64,000 nt of DNA from Micromonospora sp. ATCC 39149 (GCF_000158815.1 NZ_GG657738.1:3200080-3264079); one strand, 5' to 3'; shown: positions 26,236 through 34,716, counted from the stretch's first letter. Numbers and translations: made by a program. Notes: a model not told the origin generated them from the letters alone.

Positions 26236-26439
26236 CAGTGGCCTTTCCGGAAGGTTGCTTGGATGCAGTCGAGGCTTACCTGGTCGATCACGTCCGGCAA
26301 TGGGTCGCTCCTGTCCCGGACAGGCGTAGCGCTGTCCGGGCTGGCCAGAAGCTTGTCCGCCTGCTTGTCCGGCCTGCCTGTCCGGGCGGTCCCGCTAGGC
26401 AGTTGATCTCGGCGGTCATCTCGGGCAGCATGGAGGCCG

Positions 26440-27420
26440 ATGGATGCGGAAAGTGTTCGGCCGGACGCTGCTCGCGATAAGGCTGAGTTCGTGCAGCTCA
26501 TGCGGCTGATAAAAGACCGGTCCGGGTACACGTTCCGGCAGCTCGAGCAACGGGCGGCGAGCCATGGCGAGGTTCTGGCCCGCAGCACCGTAGCTGACAT
26601 GCTGGTTGGGCGGGGCCTGCCTCGCGCGGAGTTGCTGGCGGCCTTCGTTCGGGCGTGCACAGAGGACGACGCCCAGGTCGCCGCCTGGTTGGCTACCCTC
26701 AATCGGTTGGCCCACGAGACCGACGCGGCAAACGGGAAGGAGTCGGCGCCCAGGCAGTCGGCTCATGCCACCGGTCAGGGCGCCCCCGAGAAGCCGCGCG
26801 AGGTCATCTGGCGCACTTTGGTTAGGGCCGCCGCAGGTGTGACCGCGGCGGCGCTGCTCGCGGTGGGTGGTTGGCTGCTGGTCCGCGACACCGGAAGGTC
26901 GCCGGGCACCCGGGAGGCTGGCCCGGCGCCCAAGAGCCCGCTGGAACTGCCCGCGGGTGGCAGTGTCGTGCGCATCCACCCCGCGCGGACACCGGCGCTC
27001 TGCGTGACTGAGGGGCGGGAGCGCACCAGACGATACGACTCGGCCGTCGCGGTGCAACGATCGTGCGAGGACGCCGAGCCGCCCAGGACGCTGCTCGTGC
27101 CGGTCGATGGGGACCGCTTTCAGATCAAGTGGAGCCACCCGCAGCATGGAGTGGGTTGCCTGACTGTGCTGGCCAACGGCCCGGCCAGCGGCATGCTCGA
27201 ACCCTGGGACGACTGCGCAGCCGGTGGGCCAGCGCAAGTGTTCCGGGTCGAGCCGGTCGCCGCTCCACTGGAGGGCTACCGGCTCCGCCCCGTGCATAGC
27301 GAACTCTGTCTCGGCATTCGTGGCGACGAGACGGTCAGCGGTGTCGAACTCGTGCAGGAGCCGTGCACAGGCGAGGGCGATCAGACGTTCCGCGTTGACG
27401 TCGTGGCGTCCGCTTCCTGA
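26440..27420 (+). CDS. HTH-transmembrane-ricin-like protein
   Basis: 326 aa from ATG 26440. Residues about 12-85 form an XRE-like helix-turn-helix region (LMRLIKDRSGYTFRQLEQRA, ARSTVADMLVGRGLPRAELL), like those at the N-terminus of actinobacterial NB-ARC regulators. A single membrane helix follows at about 128-148 (VTAAALLAVGGWLLV). The extracytoplasmic part (about 165-326) shows beta-trefoil-like repeats with paired Cys (ALCVTEG, VQRSCED, GVGCLTVLANGP, ELCLGIRGDE, VQEPCTG). The layout suggests a one-protein signal transducer linking an outside ligand to DNA or a partner. Divergent from the small ORF and amidase. Confidence 0.8.
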   Translation: MDAESVRPDAARDKAEFVQLMRLIKDRSGYTFRQLEQRAASHGEVLARSTVADMLVGRGLPRAELLAAFVRACTEDDAQVAAWLATLNRLAHETDAANGKESAPRQSAHATGQGAPEKPREVIWRTLVRAAAGVTAAALLAVGGWLLVRDTGRSPGTREAGPAPKSPLELPAGGSVVRIHPARTPALCVTEGRERTRRYDSAVAVQRSCEDAEPPRTLLVPVDGDRFQIKWSHPQHGVGCLTVLANGPASGMLEPWDDCAAGGPAQVFRVEPVAAPLEGYRLRPVHSELCLGIRGDETVSGVELVQEPCTGEGDQTFRVDVVASAS

Positions 27421-27423
27421 ACC

Positions 27424-27452
27424 GGCGGGTCTCGATCACGGTGCTACCCGCC
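27424..27452 (+). terminator. Weak hairpin after the HTH-TM gene
   Basis: GGCGGGT and ACCCGCC can pair across a 15-nt loop, beginning three bases beyond the stop at 27420. The long loop makes it a weak candidate. Confidence 0.35.
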
Positions 27453-27587
27453 GACGTCGTCCGCGTGCGTTCCCGCTCCGGCCGGACGACGACTACTGAT
27501 TTTGCCTACCGGGACCTTTCCGAGCGTTGGTCCCAGACGCCGCCCGACAGCTACCCGACCCGCCCGTACCCCGGCAGATGTTCAAGG

Positions 27588-28001
27588 CTATGCTGCGGGA
27601 CCCCACGGCCGCCTTCAGCCCGTCGCATCCGCGCCCAGGTGCGCGCCGCGCAGCAAACAGGCGCGACCGTGTGGCGGCCGGCGACCCGGCCGTCGTGGTG
27701 GCGGCAGGCGTCGGCCGAGGACATCGCGCGGGCCTGGCGGGCCAGCGCCGAGTGGGCGGCCGTCGACCCGCGCGCCGAGGCCGCCCAGCGGGTCATGGTC
27801 GTGCGGCTCGCCGAACGCGGCGTCCGCGTCGACCCGCAGACCGGTGCCCGGCCGGGGGACGAGGCGTGGCTGTCCGACCAGCTCGACCGCGCCGCCATGG
27901 ACGACGTCGACCGGCCGCAGCCGCTGTCACCGCCGCCTCGTCGGCGGGCCGGCCGGCTGAGGCGCCACCTGCACCACCGCGCTCCTCTTCGGCGGGCGTG
28001 A
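27588..28001 (+). pseudogene. Fragment of a mobile-element hypothetical protein
   Basis: The plus-strand frame reads ATRPSWWRQASAEDIARAWR, ASAEWAAVDPRAEAAQRVMV and RLAERGVRVDPQTGARPGDE before ending in a basic tail at 28001. It resembles short hypothetical proteins often found near integrative-element replication genes, but no start or ribosome-binding site is apparent. It is probably truncated at its N-terminus. Confidence 0.4.
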
Positions 28002-28041
28002 CCGCCGAAGCGCCGGGCCGGTAGAGAGCGCGCCGGCGCGG

Positions 28042-28164
28042 TCAGGGGCAGGCGTCGCAGAACGTCAGGGTGGACGCCACCGGGGCGGTTTGGCAGCCGA
28101 CGCAGACGTACAACCCGCAGTGGTAGCAGGTGATCGAGTCGCTGTCGGCTAGGTCGAAGAACAT
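28042..28164 (-). CDS. Small CxxC-rich zinc-ribbon-like protein or fragment
   Basis: The frame ends at 28042 with ITCYHCGLYVCVGCQ followed by LTFCDACP. That is three Cys-x2-Cys pairs within about 35 residues, strongly suggesting a metal-binding knuckle. ATG 28164 gives 40 aa; the frame is open further upstream (VLHRANPG), so the N-terminus may be lost. Similar short Cys-rich proteins occur on actinobacterial integrative elements. Confidence 0.5.
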   Translation of the reverse strand: MFFDLADSDSITCYHCGLYVCVGCQTAPVASTLTFCDACP

Positions 28165-28523
28165 GCCGGGGTTGGCGCGGTGCAGCACCCGGTCCGTGGA
28201 CTCGCAGCCACCGACGCTGCCCGCCGGCCGGATGCTCCGCCTCGACCGGACCCGGATCGAGATCACCGACGGGAACCTCTGCCAACCGCTGCGCCTGAAC
28301 TGGGCCGATCTGGGCGCCGTCCTGGACAGCGGCCGGGTCACCACCGACCTGATCCGCTGCTGCGAGCAAGCCGTCATCGCCTGGCGTGACCACCCCGGCG
28401 GATTCCGGGGTGCCGGCTGGACCGATGTCGTCGCCGCAGCTCCCGGGCCGGAGAGGCCGTTTGGGCGGCCTGTCGATCGGCCGACCCTGGCGAGCAACTC
28501 GACCTGTTCGCCGGTCCCGGGAT
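28165..28523. other. Right end of the transposon cargo, no intact gene
   Basis: A plus-strand frame (LDRTRIEITDGNLCQPLRLN, then ADLGAVLDSGRVTTDLIRC) looks protein-like but has no start signal and runs into the IS. It is probably another truncated mobile-element gene. Confidence 0.4.
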
Positions 28524-28527
28524 CTAA

Positions 28528-29650
28528 TACTGCAACGGCAGTTGGTCAGGGATAGCCGCGTCGTCGGTAGTGGCAGGTTCGGGCCTGGTGTTGGCGGCGT
28601 CTGCGCCATCGGGACCAGGCCCAGATGCGCTGGGGTTCATGGATGTGTCGCACTACGAGTGCGGTGAGGAGTCTTCGGATCTCCGGTACCGTGTAGCCGA
28701 TCATCATGCCGTCGCCGGTGCCAGATCCCCGTTTGCCGCAAGGGATCTGGCCGCGGAAAGCCAGGTGTGGGCGGCCATCGCGAGGGTGATGTGGGCGTAC
28801 CAGGCCCGCCAGTCACGCACCTGGTACTCGTCGAGGCCGGCTTCGTCCTTGGCCTGCTGGAAGCACTCTTCGATCTCCGCGCGGGCAGTCCCCATCGTCG
28901 TGGTGATCATGTCGTCGTTGCGGCGGGTCGCGACCACATAGCCCACATCCCGCTGTTCCAGCCACACCCGCAGGTACTTCGACTGCCCGTAGGCCTCGTC
29001 CATCGTCACCCACCCCACCGGCACCCCCGCGTCCAAGGCGCGGGCGAGCATCTGACGGGCCATCTGCACCTTCGTGGCGAACTCCACCTCGTCCCGAATA
29101 CCGACAGCCCGACACCGGTCCCGGTCATCGGTCCACGAGGTCGGAAGGTACAGCTGCCGGTCAATCAACGCGTGCCCCTGGGACGACCGGTAGGCCAGGA
29201 ACACCCCGACCTGGCAGTTCTCCGTCCGCCCGGCGGTGCCGAAGTACTGACGCTGCACCCCCGCCGACCGTGTGCCCTTCTCCAGGAACCCGGTGTCATC
29301 GACGATCAGCACCCCGGCCGGGTCGCCGAGATGCTCGACCACGTAGTCACGCACGTCATCCCGCACGGCGTCGACGTCCCAGTCCGCCCACCGCAACAAC
29401 CGCTGCATCCCGTCCGGCGACACATCCCCGGCCTGCTCAGCCAGGGTCCACCCGTTCTTGCGGGCCAAACCCGAGACCAGCCCACACAGGTACTGCCGCG
29501 CCCGCCGACGCGGCTCCGACCGGCGAAACCGCACCCCGATCCGCGCATGCAGCCGATCCAACTCCGCATACCAACGATCGACATCAACGTCCGCCACGAC
29601 CTGACCAACGAACCCGACCCGAAGGCGATTCGCCTACTGCCGTTGCAGTA
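28528..29650 (-). mobile_element. IS701-family insertion sequence, copy 2
   Basis: Same 1123-bp length and ends as copy 1 but inverted. The inner flank is CTAA (TTAG on the other strand) and the outer flank CTAG. It forms the right arm of the composite transposon. Confidence 0.88.
28704..29597 (-). CDS. IS701-family DDE transposase, internally shortened (copy 2)
   Basis: 297 aa, residue-for-residue the same as the protein at 24184-25077, with the same missing central segment and the same retained acidic residues (DDTGFLEKG, MDEAYG, EECFQQAK). Identity of both copies means duplication after the deletion and little time since. Transposition could depend on this short protein or on a full-length transposase elsewhere. 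Confidence 0.85.
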   Translation of the reverse strand: MADVDVDRWYAELDRLHARIGVRFRRSEPRRRARQYLCGLVSGLARKNGWTLAEQAGDVSPDGMQRLLRWADWDVDAVRDDVRDYVVEHLGDPAGVLIVDDTGFLEKGTRSAGVQRQYFGTAGRTENCQVGVFLAYRSSQGHALIDRQLYLPTSWTDDRDRCRAVGIRDEVEFATKVQMARQMLARALDAGVPVGWVTMDEAYGQSKYLRVWLEQRDVGYVVATRRNDDMITTTMGTARAEIEECFQQAKDEAGLDEYQVRDWRAWYAHITLAMAAHTWLSAARSLAANGDLAPATA

Positions 29651-32172
29651 CTAGATGCCGTCGCCCGCCCCGACCGCGCTTCGGCCCGCTGGTCAGGGAA
29701 ACCGCCGGGCTCCGCGCGCAGCCGGTCCCGGAGCTGCTCGGCGTCCGGGTGGCCGAGCAGCTCCAGGATCTCCAGAGCGCGGCGCCAGGCCCGCCGAGCG
29801 GGGCCCGGCGCACCGGCGGCACGGTGGGTGTCGCCGAGATGGGTCAGCGTCGTCGCCTCGTAGTAGCGCTCGGCCGCCTCCCGCCACAGCGCGAGCGCGT
29901 TGCGGTAGCAGCGGATCGCCTCCGCCTGCTGCTCCAACCGGTGGTGCGCGTAACCGAGGCTGTCCCAGGTGTGCGCCTGCCAGTACCGGTTGCCGACCTG
30001 CCGTTGCAGCACCAGCGCCTGCGTGCAGTAGTCGATCGCCTGTTGGTGGTTGCCGAGCTGGCTGTGGTACCAGCCGATGTTGTTCAGCGCGTTCGCCTTC
30101 CCGTTGGCGTTCTCCGCCGCCGCGAACAGGCCGAGGGCCTGCTGCGCGTGCTGGAGCGCCTGCTCGTACCGGCCCAGGCGTTCGGCCAGGATGCCGAGGT
30201 TGAGGTGAGCCCGAGCGCTGCCGATCGCATCGCCGAGGCCGGTGTAGAGCCGCAGCGACCGGCGCAGGTGCACCTGGGCCTGGTGGTGGTCCCCCAGCCG
30301 CAGGCAGGCCACGGCCCGGTTCCGGTGGGCGCGGGCCTGCCCGTCCCGGTCGGCCACCCGCGACGCGGCGAGCAACGCCCGCTCCTGGACCACGAGCTGC
30401 TCCTGCCAGGCCCCGAGCCGATCGAGGTACGTGTTGACGGCCCAGGCGAGCTGCCAGGCGGGTGTGTCGAACCTGGCGTCCGTGGCGAGGCCGACGACGG
30501 CCAGGAGGACTCGGTGCTCGCTGGTGAACCAGCGCCAGGCCGCCGCCCGGTCGGTGAGCGCGGTGATCGCGGTGCCCGGCCGGGCCGGGGCGGGGCTGAT
30601 CGGGTCCCGCTGGTCGTAGAGAAGCAGGTCTGCGGCGTACCCGGTGTGCAGGTAGGAGTCGATGAGCCGGCCGAGCGCCTGCCGGCGGGCCTGCTCGGGC
30701 TCGTGTTCGGCGACCAGCTCGGCCGCGTAGGCGCGCAGCAGATCGTGCAGGACGTACCGCTGTGGGAGATGCTCGGAGACCAGGTTCGCGCGCACGAGTG
30801 CCGCCAGGGTCCGACCCGCCTCCGCCACCGGTGCGCCGACCAGGCTCGCGAGCGCCGGCACCGAGACGTCCGGCCCAGGGTGCAGTCCGAGCAGCCGGAA
30901 CGCCCGCGCCGAGGTCGCGTCCAGATTGCGGTACGACCAGGAGAAGACCGTCCGGATGTCGGTGGCCGCATCGCCGTGGCTGAACCGGTCGAGGCCGTCC
31001 GACCCGGTCAGCTCGTCCGCGAGCCGACCGAGGCCGAGGGCCGGCTGGACGGCGGCCCGCCCTGCCACGATGGCCAGCGCGAGCGGCAGCCCCGCCGCCG
31101 CGTCGACGATCCGGCTCGTCGCCTCCGGCTCGTTCTCCAACCGATCCGTGCCGAGTCGCCGGGACAACAACTCGTGCGCCTCCCGCCGCGACAGCGGATC
31201 GAGGAAGATCGGACTCGCCCCCTCGATGGTCACCAGCCCTGGCAAGTGACCACGGCTGGTGACCACCACCAGGCACCCCGGCGAGCCGGGCAGCAGGGGG
31301 CGGACCTGATCGACGTCACCGGCGTTGTCGAGCAGTACGAGTACCCGCCTGCCGGTCAGCACGCTGCGGAACAGTCCGGAGCGGGCATCCTGTCCCGCCG
31401 GGACGCGCTGCGCCGGCACTCCGAGAGCTTCGAGGAACTCGCGGAGCACCTCCGCCGGGCTCGCCGCCGGCCCGGTCGCGTCGAACCCACGGAGGTTGAC
31501 GTAGAGCTGCCCGTCGGGGAAACGGTCGGCGACCTGGTGCGCCCAGCCGACCGCCAGGCTCGTCTTGCCGACCCCGGCCGTACCGCTGATCAGGCAGATC
31601 GTCGTGGTGCCCGGGGCGCGGTGTCGGTGCGCCAGCAGGCCGTCCAGTCTGGTGAGCGCCGCCCTGCGACCCACGAAATGGGGTACGGCCGTCGGCAGTT
31701 GCCGGGGCGTCACCCTGTCGAGGACACCCGCCCGTTGCCCGGTCGGCGACGGTCCGGGTGCCGGCGGCTCGGGTTGGCTGGCCGGCGCGGCGCCGCCGGA
31801 TCGGCGGCCGAGCTGGGCGTGGGCGGCGGCCCGCAGCCGATCCTCGGTACGGGCGGCGTCGGCGATCCGCAGCAGCCGCCAGTGTCTCGCATCCCAGTGC
31901 CTCATCTCGGCCAGCTCGGCTGGCAGGCGGACACCGGCCCGGTCGGCATGCGCCAAACATGCCTTGACGAAGGCGACGACGAAGGGCCAGTCGGGCAACG
32001 ACTTGGCGTTCAGCTTGTCGCTGATCGTCGAGCGGGCCAGTGGCTGCCCCTGCGCTGTCGAGATGGCGACCAGGGTGTTCAACGACGGGGCCCCGCAAAG
32101 CTGCCGGAGGTGTCGGAGTTCGCCGGCGAACCAGGCCGACGCCTGCTGCGCATCCCCGCCCGCTTCGCTCAT
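29584..32172 (-). CDS. Large NB-ARC/TPR transcriptional regulator, 3' end altered by transposon
   Basis: 862 aa from ATG 32172; the frame is open 35 codons upstream without better support. Layout: N-terminal HTH-like region (GQPLARSTISDKLNAKSLPD, about 45-65), NB-ARC ATPase with P-loop ISGTAGVGKTSLAVG (about 195-209) and VLVLLDNAGDVDQV, helical region (VFSWSYRNLDATSARAFRLL), then about six TPRs in the last 300 residues (ALQHAQQALGLFAAAENANG, NALNNIGWYHSQLGNHQQAI). It is an AfsR/SARP-like regulator without a BTAD domain. The last ~30 codons lie in the palindrome arm and the IS (SSTATAVGESPSG), so the original C-terminus is replaced. Confidence 0.88.
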   Translation of the reverse strand: MSEAGGDAQQASAWFAGELRHLRQLCGAPSLNTLVAISTAQGQPLARSTISDKLNAKSLPDWPFVVAFVKACLAHADRAGVRLPAELAEMRHWDARHWRLLRIADAARTEDRLRAAAHAQLGRRSGGAAPASQPEPPAPGPSPTGQRAGVLDRVTPRQLPTAVPHFVGRRAALTRLDGLLAHRHRAPGTTTICLISGTAGVGKTSLAVGWAHQVADRFPDGQLYVNLRGFDATGPAASPAEVLREFLEALGVPAQRVPAGQDARSGLFRSVLTGRRVLVLLDNAGDVDQVRPLLPGSPGCLVVVTSRGHLPGLVTIEGASPIFLDPLSRREAHELLSRRLGTDRLENEPEATSRIVDAAAGLPLALAIVAGRAAVQPALGLGRLADELTGSDGLDRFSHGDAATDIRTVFSWSYRNLDATSARAFRLLGLHPGPDVSVPALASLVGAPVAEAGRTLAALVRANLVSEHLPQRYVLHDLLRAYAAELVAEHEPEQARRQALGRLIDSYLHTGYAADLLLYDQRDPISPAPARPGTAITALTDRAAAWRWFTSEHRVLLAVVGLATDARFDTPAWQLAWAVNTYLDRLGAWQEQLVVQERALLAASRVADRDGQARAHRNRAVACLRLGDHHQAQVHLRRSLRLYTGLGDAIGSARAHLNLGILAERLGRYEQALQHAQQALGLFAAAENANGKANALNNIGWYHSQLGNHQQAIDYCTQALVLQRQVGNRYWQAHTWDSLGYAHHRLEQQAEAIRCYRNALALWREAAERYYEATTLTHLGDTHRAAGAPGPARRAWRRALEILELLGHPDAEQLRDRLRAEPGGFPDQRAEARSGRATASSTATAVGESPSGRVRWSGRGGR
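29651..29679 (-). repeat. Right arm of palindromic target site, including CTAG
   Basis: Exact reverse complement of 24102-24130. Its first four bases, CTAG, are the right-hand copy of the target duplication. Confidence 0.85.
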
Positions 32173-32225
32173 CCGTCCGCACCTCTCCGCGCCGGACAAG
32201 TCTATCAATGCATGGAGGATATTCG

Positions 32226-32536
32226 ATGTTTTCTGCGACGGCTGAGGTGATCCGTCATCCGAGCGTGCTGGCCGCACTATCCCAGCTATTGGTCCTGTTC
32301 TTCGTGGACCACCCCGTCATCGCGTTCATCGCCATGGGCGTCGTGGTACTGGCCATCACCGGCGCCGAAGCGCTCTACGCCGGCCTTGCGCACTTCGGGC
32401 GCGCCCCGATCCGCCGGCCTGATTCGTGATCGTGTTTCCCGCCCTGACGCTGAACTACCTCGGCCAGGGCGCGCTGATCCTCCGCACACCCGCCAGCCGG
32501 GAGAGCCCGTTCTTCCTGCTGCTACCAGACTGGGCG
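32226..32536 (+). pseudogene. KUP potassium-uptake transporter fragment, frameshifted
   Basis: Frame 1 (ATG 32226, GGAGGA 7 nt upstream, stop 32429) reads IRHPSVLAALSQLLVLFFVD, HPVIAFIAMGVVVLAITGAE, ALYAGLAHFGRAPIRR. Frame 2 from GTG 32426 continues [20 protein letters not shown] and [12 protein letters not shown]. Together these match a continuous stretch of Kup transporters (...ITGAEALYAD-GHFG-PIR...[16 protein letters not shown]). A one-codon-scale shift separates them, and both ends of the ~620-aa transporter are missing. The small frames might still be translated but cannot transport potassium. Confidence 0.75.
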
Positions 32537-32731
32537 CACTACGCCACCGCGAACGGCATCGGCGTCGCCTGGACCACCCGGGGCACTCCAATCGTCTTGG
32601 CCGTCCTGTCGTCGAAGACCACGAAGGACGCGCCGATCACGAACGCCCTCATCGCCGACACGGCACGGATCCTCGCCGCCGCCGGTCCTACGGACCGACG
32701 GCGGCCGTACGATCGCCATCCACCTCGATGA
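32537..32731 (+). pseudogene. Class A beta-lactamase C-terminal fragment fused to the KUP relic
   Basis: In the same frame as the second KUP piece, the sequence switches at about 32537 to [40 protein letters not shown] and TARILAAAG. This is the terminal strand-helix of class A beta-lactamases (normally after a KTGTGDYG motif, which is absent here). The catalytic Ser-x-x-Lys and SDN regions are not present, so it has no enzymatic activity. The junction records a fusion of two unrelated gene scraps. Confidence 0.72.
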
Positions 32732-32908
32732 TCGCTCAGCGCGGGACGCGGTACTCACCGCCGCCGGTCCCTGCGCCAAAGGCATGATTGGTCGCTCGGG
32801 TAGCGCCTGAAGCCCTCCAGCATCTGCCGCGAAGCCGGTGACCGGTAGAGGTCATGGGCACCGTGATCGCATGCCTCTTCCAAGCCGCCGCCCCTGGGCA
32901 ACGCAGGC

Positions 32909-33889
32909 TCAGAGAGCGGATTTCAGCTCCTCGCGATGCTCGATCAGCCAGTCCTCGAGTGTCTGAAGCCGCGGATTGATGGTGCGGATCAGGCTGAGGT
33001 CGCGGTTGCCGACGAAGGCCTCGGTCGCGTCGGTGAAGAACTGGAACATGTTGCCGAGTTCGTCGGCATCCGGGAAACCGGCACCACGCAGCTGGTCATG
33101 GCTCATCGGTCGGTAGGCGACCGGCTCACCAAGCACCTTGGCGAAGAGTTCAGCCAGTTCGGTTCCGGTGGCGTGACTACCGGCCAGGCCGATGGTACGG
33201 CCGATGAACCGCGCTCCGGTCCGGAAGATGCCATAAGCGGTACGGCCGATGTCCTCAGCCGCCACGAGCGCCATCACGCTATCGCCGATCGGCAAGGTCA
33301 GCGCCAGTTCGCCGTCCGGACTGCGGTGCGGGCCCAGCCCAGCGGTGATGAACATCTCGTAGTAGAACGAGGTCTGCAGGAAGGTTGTCGGCACCCCGAG
33401 GCCAGTGAAGTAGGCGTTCGCCTCGTCCTTGGCATCGAGATGCGGCACCTTGTAGCCATCGCCGATGGTGGGAACTTCGCTGCCGAGGAACTCGAAGTGC
33501 GGCCGCGTGTCCTCCAGCGTCGACCAGATCACGTGCTTCAGCCCGGCGGCCTTGACCGCGCGTGCCGCGTTGGCGGCCTGGTCCAGTTCCCTCTGCGCGC
33601 GGCTACGGGCCGCGACCTGCTCAGGAGTCAGCTCCGCCCGGTAGTTTGTGACGACGAACGATCCGTATGCGCCGTCGAAGGCGGCCCGCAGACCGCCCTC
33701 GTCGTCGAGATCGACTTGGACCACCTCGACGCCACGCGCGGCGAACTCCTTGGCTGCCGCCGAGTCCGGATTCCGGGTGAGAGCCCGCGCCGCGAACGGC
33801 CCGTTCTCGTCGTCTAGAATGGCCCGTACCAGCCCGCCGCCCTGCGAGCCGGTCGCACCTACTACCGCGATAATCTTTTTCTCGGTCAT
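32909..33889 (-). CDS. NmrA-family NAD(P)-binding protein
   Basis: 326 aa from ATG 33889, with GGAAAG 6 nt upstream; GTG 33895 is an alternative. The Rossmann motif is AVVGATGSQGGGLVRAIL, the variant GxxGxxG found in NmrA/HSCARG redox sensors. Asp/Arg residues (VDLDDEGGLRAAF) follow, and SYTxxxK-type SDR catalysis is absent. Members sense or bind NADP(H) or act as reductases. It lies beside a second NAD(P)-binding gene and a divergent HxlR regulator, a common redox-responsive grouping. Confidence 0.88.
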   Translation of the reverse strand: MTEKKIIAVVGATGSQGGGLVRAILDDENGPFAARALTRNPDSAAAKEFAARGVEVVQVDLDDEGGLRAAFDGAYGSFVVTNYRAELTPEQVAARSRAQRELDQAANAARAVKAAGLKHVIWSTLEDTRPHFEFLGSEVPTIGDGYKVPHLDAKDEANAYFTGLGVPTTFLQTSFYYEMFITAGLGPHRSPDGELALTLPIGDSVMALVAAEDIGRTAYGIFRTGARFIGRTIGLAGSHATGTELAELFAKVLGEPVAYRPMSHDQLRGAGFPDADELGNMFQFFTDATEAFVGNRDLSLIRTINPRLQTLEDWLIEHREELKSAL

Positions 33890-34080
33890 GATCACTTTCC
33901 TTCTGTGTGTCGTCGGATCAAATACGTCGGACGAAGCGCGCTTGGCGCGTCATCTGCCACGGAATGTCGCGATGGTGCGCTGCGCCCAGGCGACGAAAAG
34001 GTGCGGATGCCGGCCCTGGACCGTCGTCTCGTCTTGGCTGACCCGCTGCTGCTCGAGGGTCGGCGACACCGGTTCATCGG

Positions 34081-34716
34081 TCAATAACCGACGGCGAGCC
34101 AAGCGCGATGGGTACTCGGTTCGTCGATCTCATCGGCGAACGCGATCGCATAGTCATCCACGCCAATCACCGAACGGCCCTCCTTGTCGGCGACCAGCGC
34201 GCTGCTACTCGTGCGATATGAGCCGGTACGAATGCCCGGTAGGTGCCGGCCAAAATTCGCTGCGGGGACGAGATAGAACCAATCAACGTTTCTGGGTGCC
34301 GAATTGAGCAAGCTCAGCGCCCGGGTATGGGCCTCGGCAAGCGGAACAAGCCACGCGGGAAGATCTGTGCTGTCCGCCTGACGGGGGCCGCCCTCGGCGA
34401 TCGGGACAACCGCCGAGCCGCCGACGACACCGAAGCGCGAACCGATCGCCTCGGCGGCCGAAAGAAGGTGGGCCACGCTCGCGGGGAGACCTCCGTCTGC
34501 ATCGAGGGCGGGGAGCGCCGAGACGATTACCTCTGCGTCGGAGGTCACTTTCGTGACGAACGCCGGATCGTGAGCGCTACCGGCAATGGTGATGACCCCG
34601 TCAGCAGTGCCGCTGCCTGGATGCCGCGAAACGACGGTTACATCGTGTCCTCGCGCGGCGAACTCTCGCACCAAGGCGCTGCCGACAAAGCCGGCACCGA
34701 ATACGACGAGCTTCAT
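34081..34716 (-). CDS. NAD(P)H-binding epimerase/reductase-like protein
   Basis: 211 aa from ATG 34716. The N-terminal motif VVFGAGFVGSALVREFAARG is followed by VTVVSRHPGS and a compact Rossmann fold. C-terminal features (VDWFYLVPAANFG, RTGSYRTSSSALVADKEGR) match the NAD(P)H-binding YwnB/YhfK-like family. The reaction is unknown. It is transcribed away from the HxlR regulator at 34891, which probably controls it. Confidence 0.85.
   Translation of the reverse strand: MKLVVFGAGFVGSALVREFAARGHDVTVVSRHPGSGTADGVITIAGSAHDPAFVTKVTSDAEVIVSALPALDADGGLPASVAHLLSAAEAIGSRFGVVGGSAVVPIAEGGPRQADSTDLPAWLVPLAEAHTRALSLLNSAPRNVDWFYLVPAANFGRHLPGIRTGSYRTSSSALVADKEGRSVIGVDDYAIAFADEIDEPSTHRAWLAVGY

Larger units (their letters stand above)
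24131..29650. mobile_element. Composite transposon bounded by inverted IS701 copies
   Basis: Two 1123-bp IS701-family copies in opposite orientation (24131-25253 and 28528-29650) enclose 3.3 kb of cargo. The outer flanks are CTAG on both sides (24127-24130 and 29651-29654). This fits the 4-bp YTAR target duplication of the IS701 family and shows that the unit inserted as one piece. The inner flanks of both copies are TTAG, also YTAR, and record earlier single insertions. Cargo: secreted amidase, 43-aa ORF, HTH-TM-lectin-like protein and mobile-element gene fragments. Confidence 0.8.

Noticed and set aside
24131-29650. Inversion between two independently inserted IS copies
   Set aside because: Inversion would swap target duplications so that the outer flanks differ; instead both outer flanks are CTAG and form one palindrome, which fits a single composite insertion.
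29749-32250. 833-codon open frame on the plus strand
   Set aside because: It is antisense to the NB-ARC/TPR regulator, whose motifs and frame are clear. Long antisense frames are expected in very GC-rich DNA.
32537-32731. Functional beta-lactamase
   Set aside because: Only the C-terminal end is present; the active-site Ser-x-x-Lys, SDN and KTG motifs are missing.
33896-34080. Short minus-strand frame between the two NAD(P)-binding genes
   Set aside because: Serine/arginine-rich shadow composition and no start signal.
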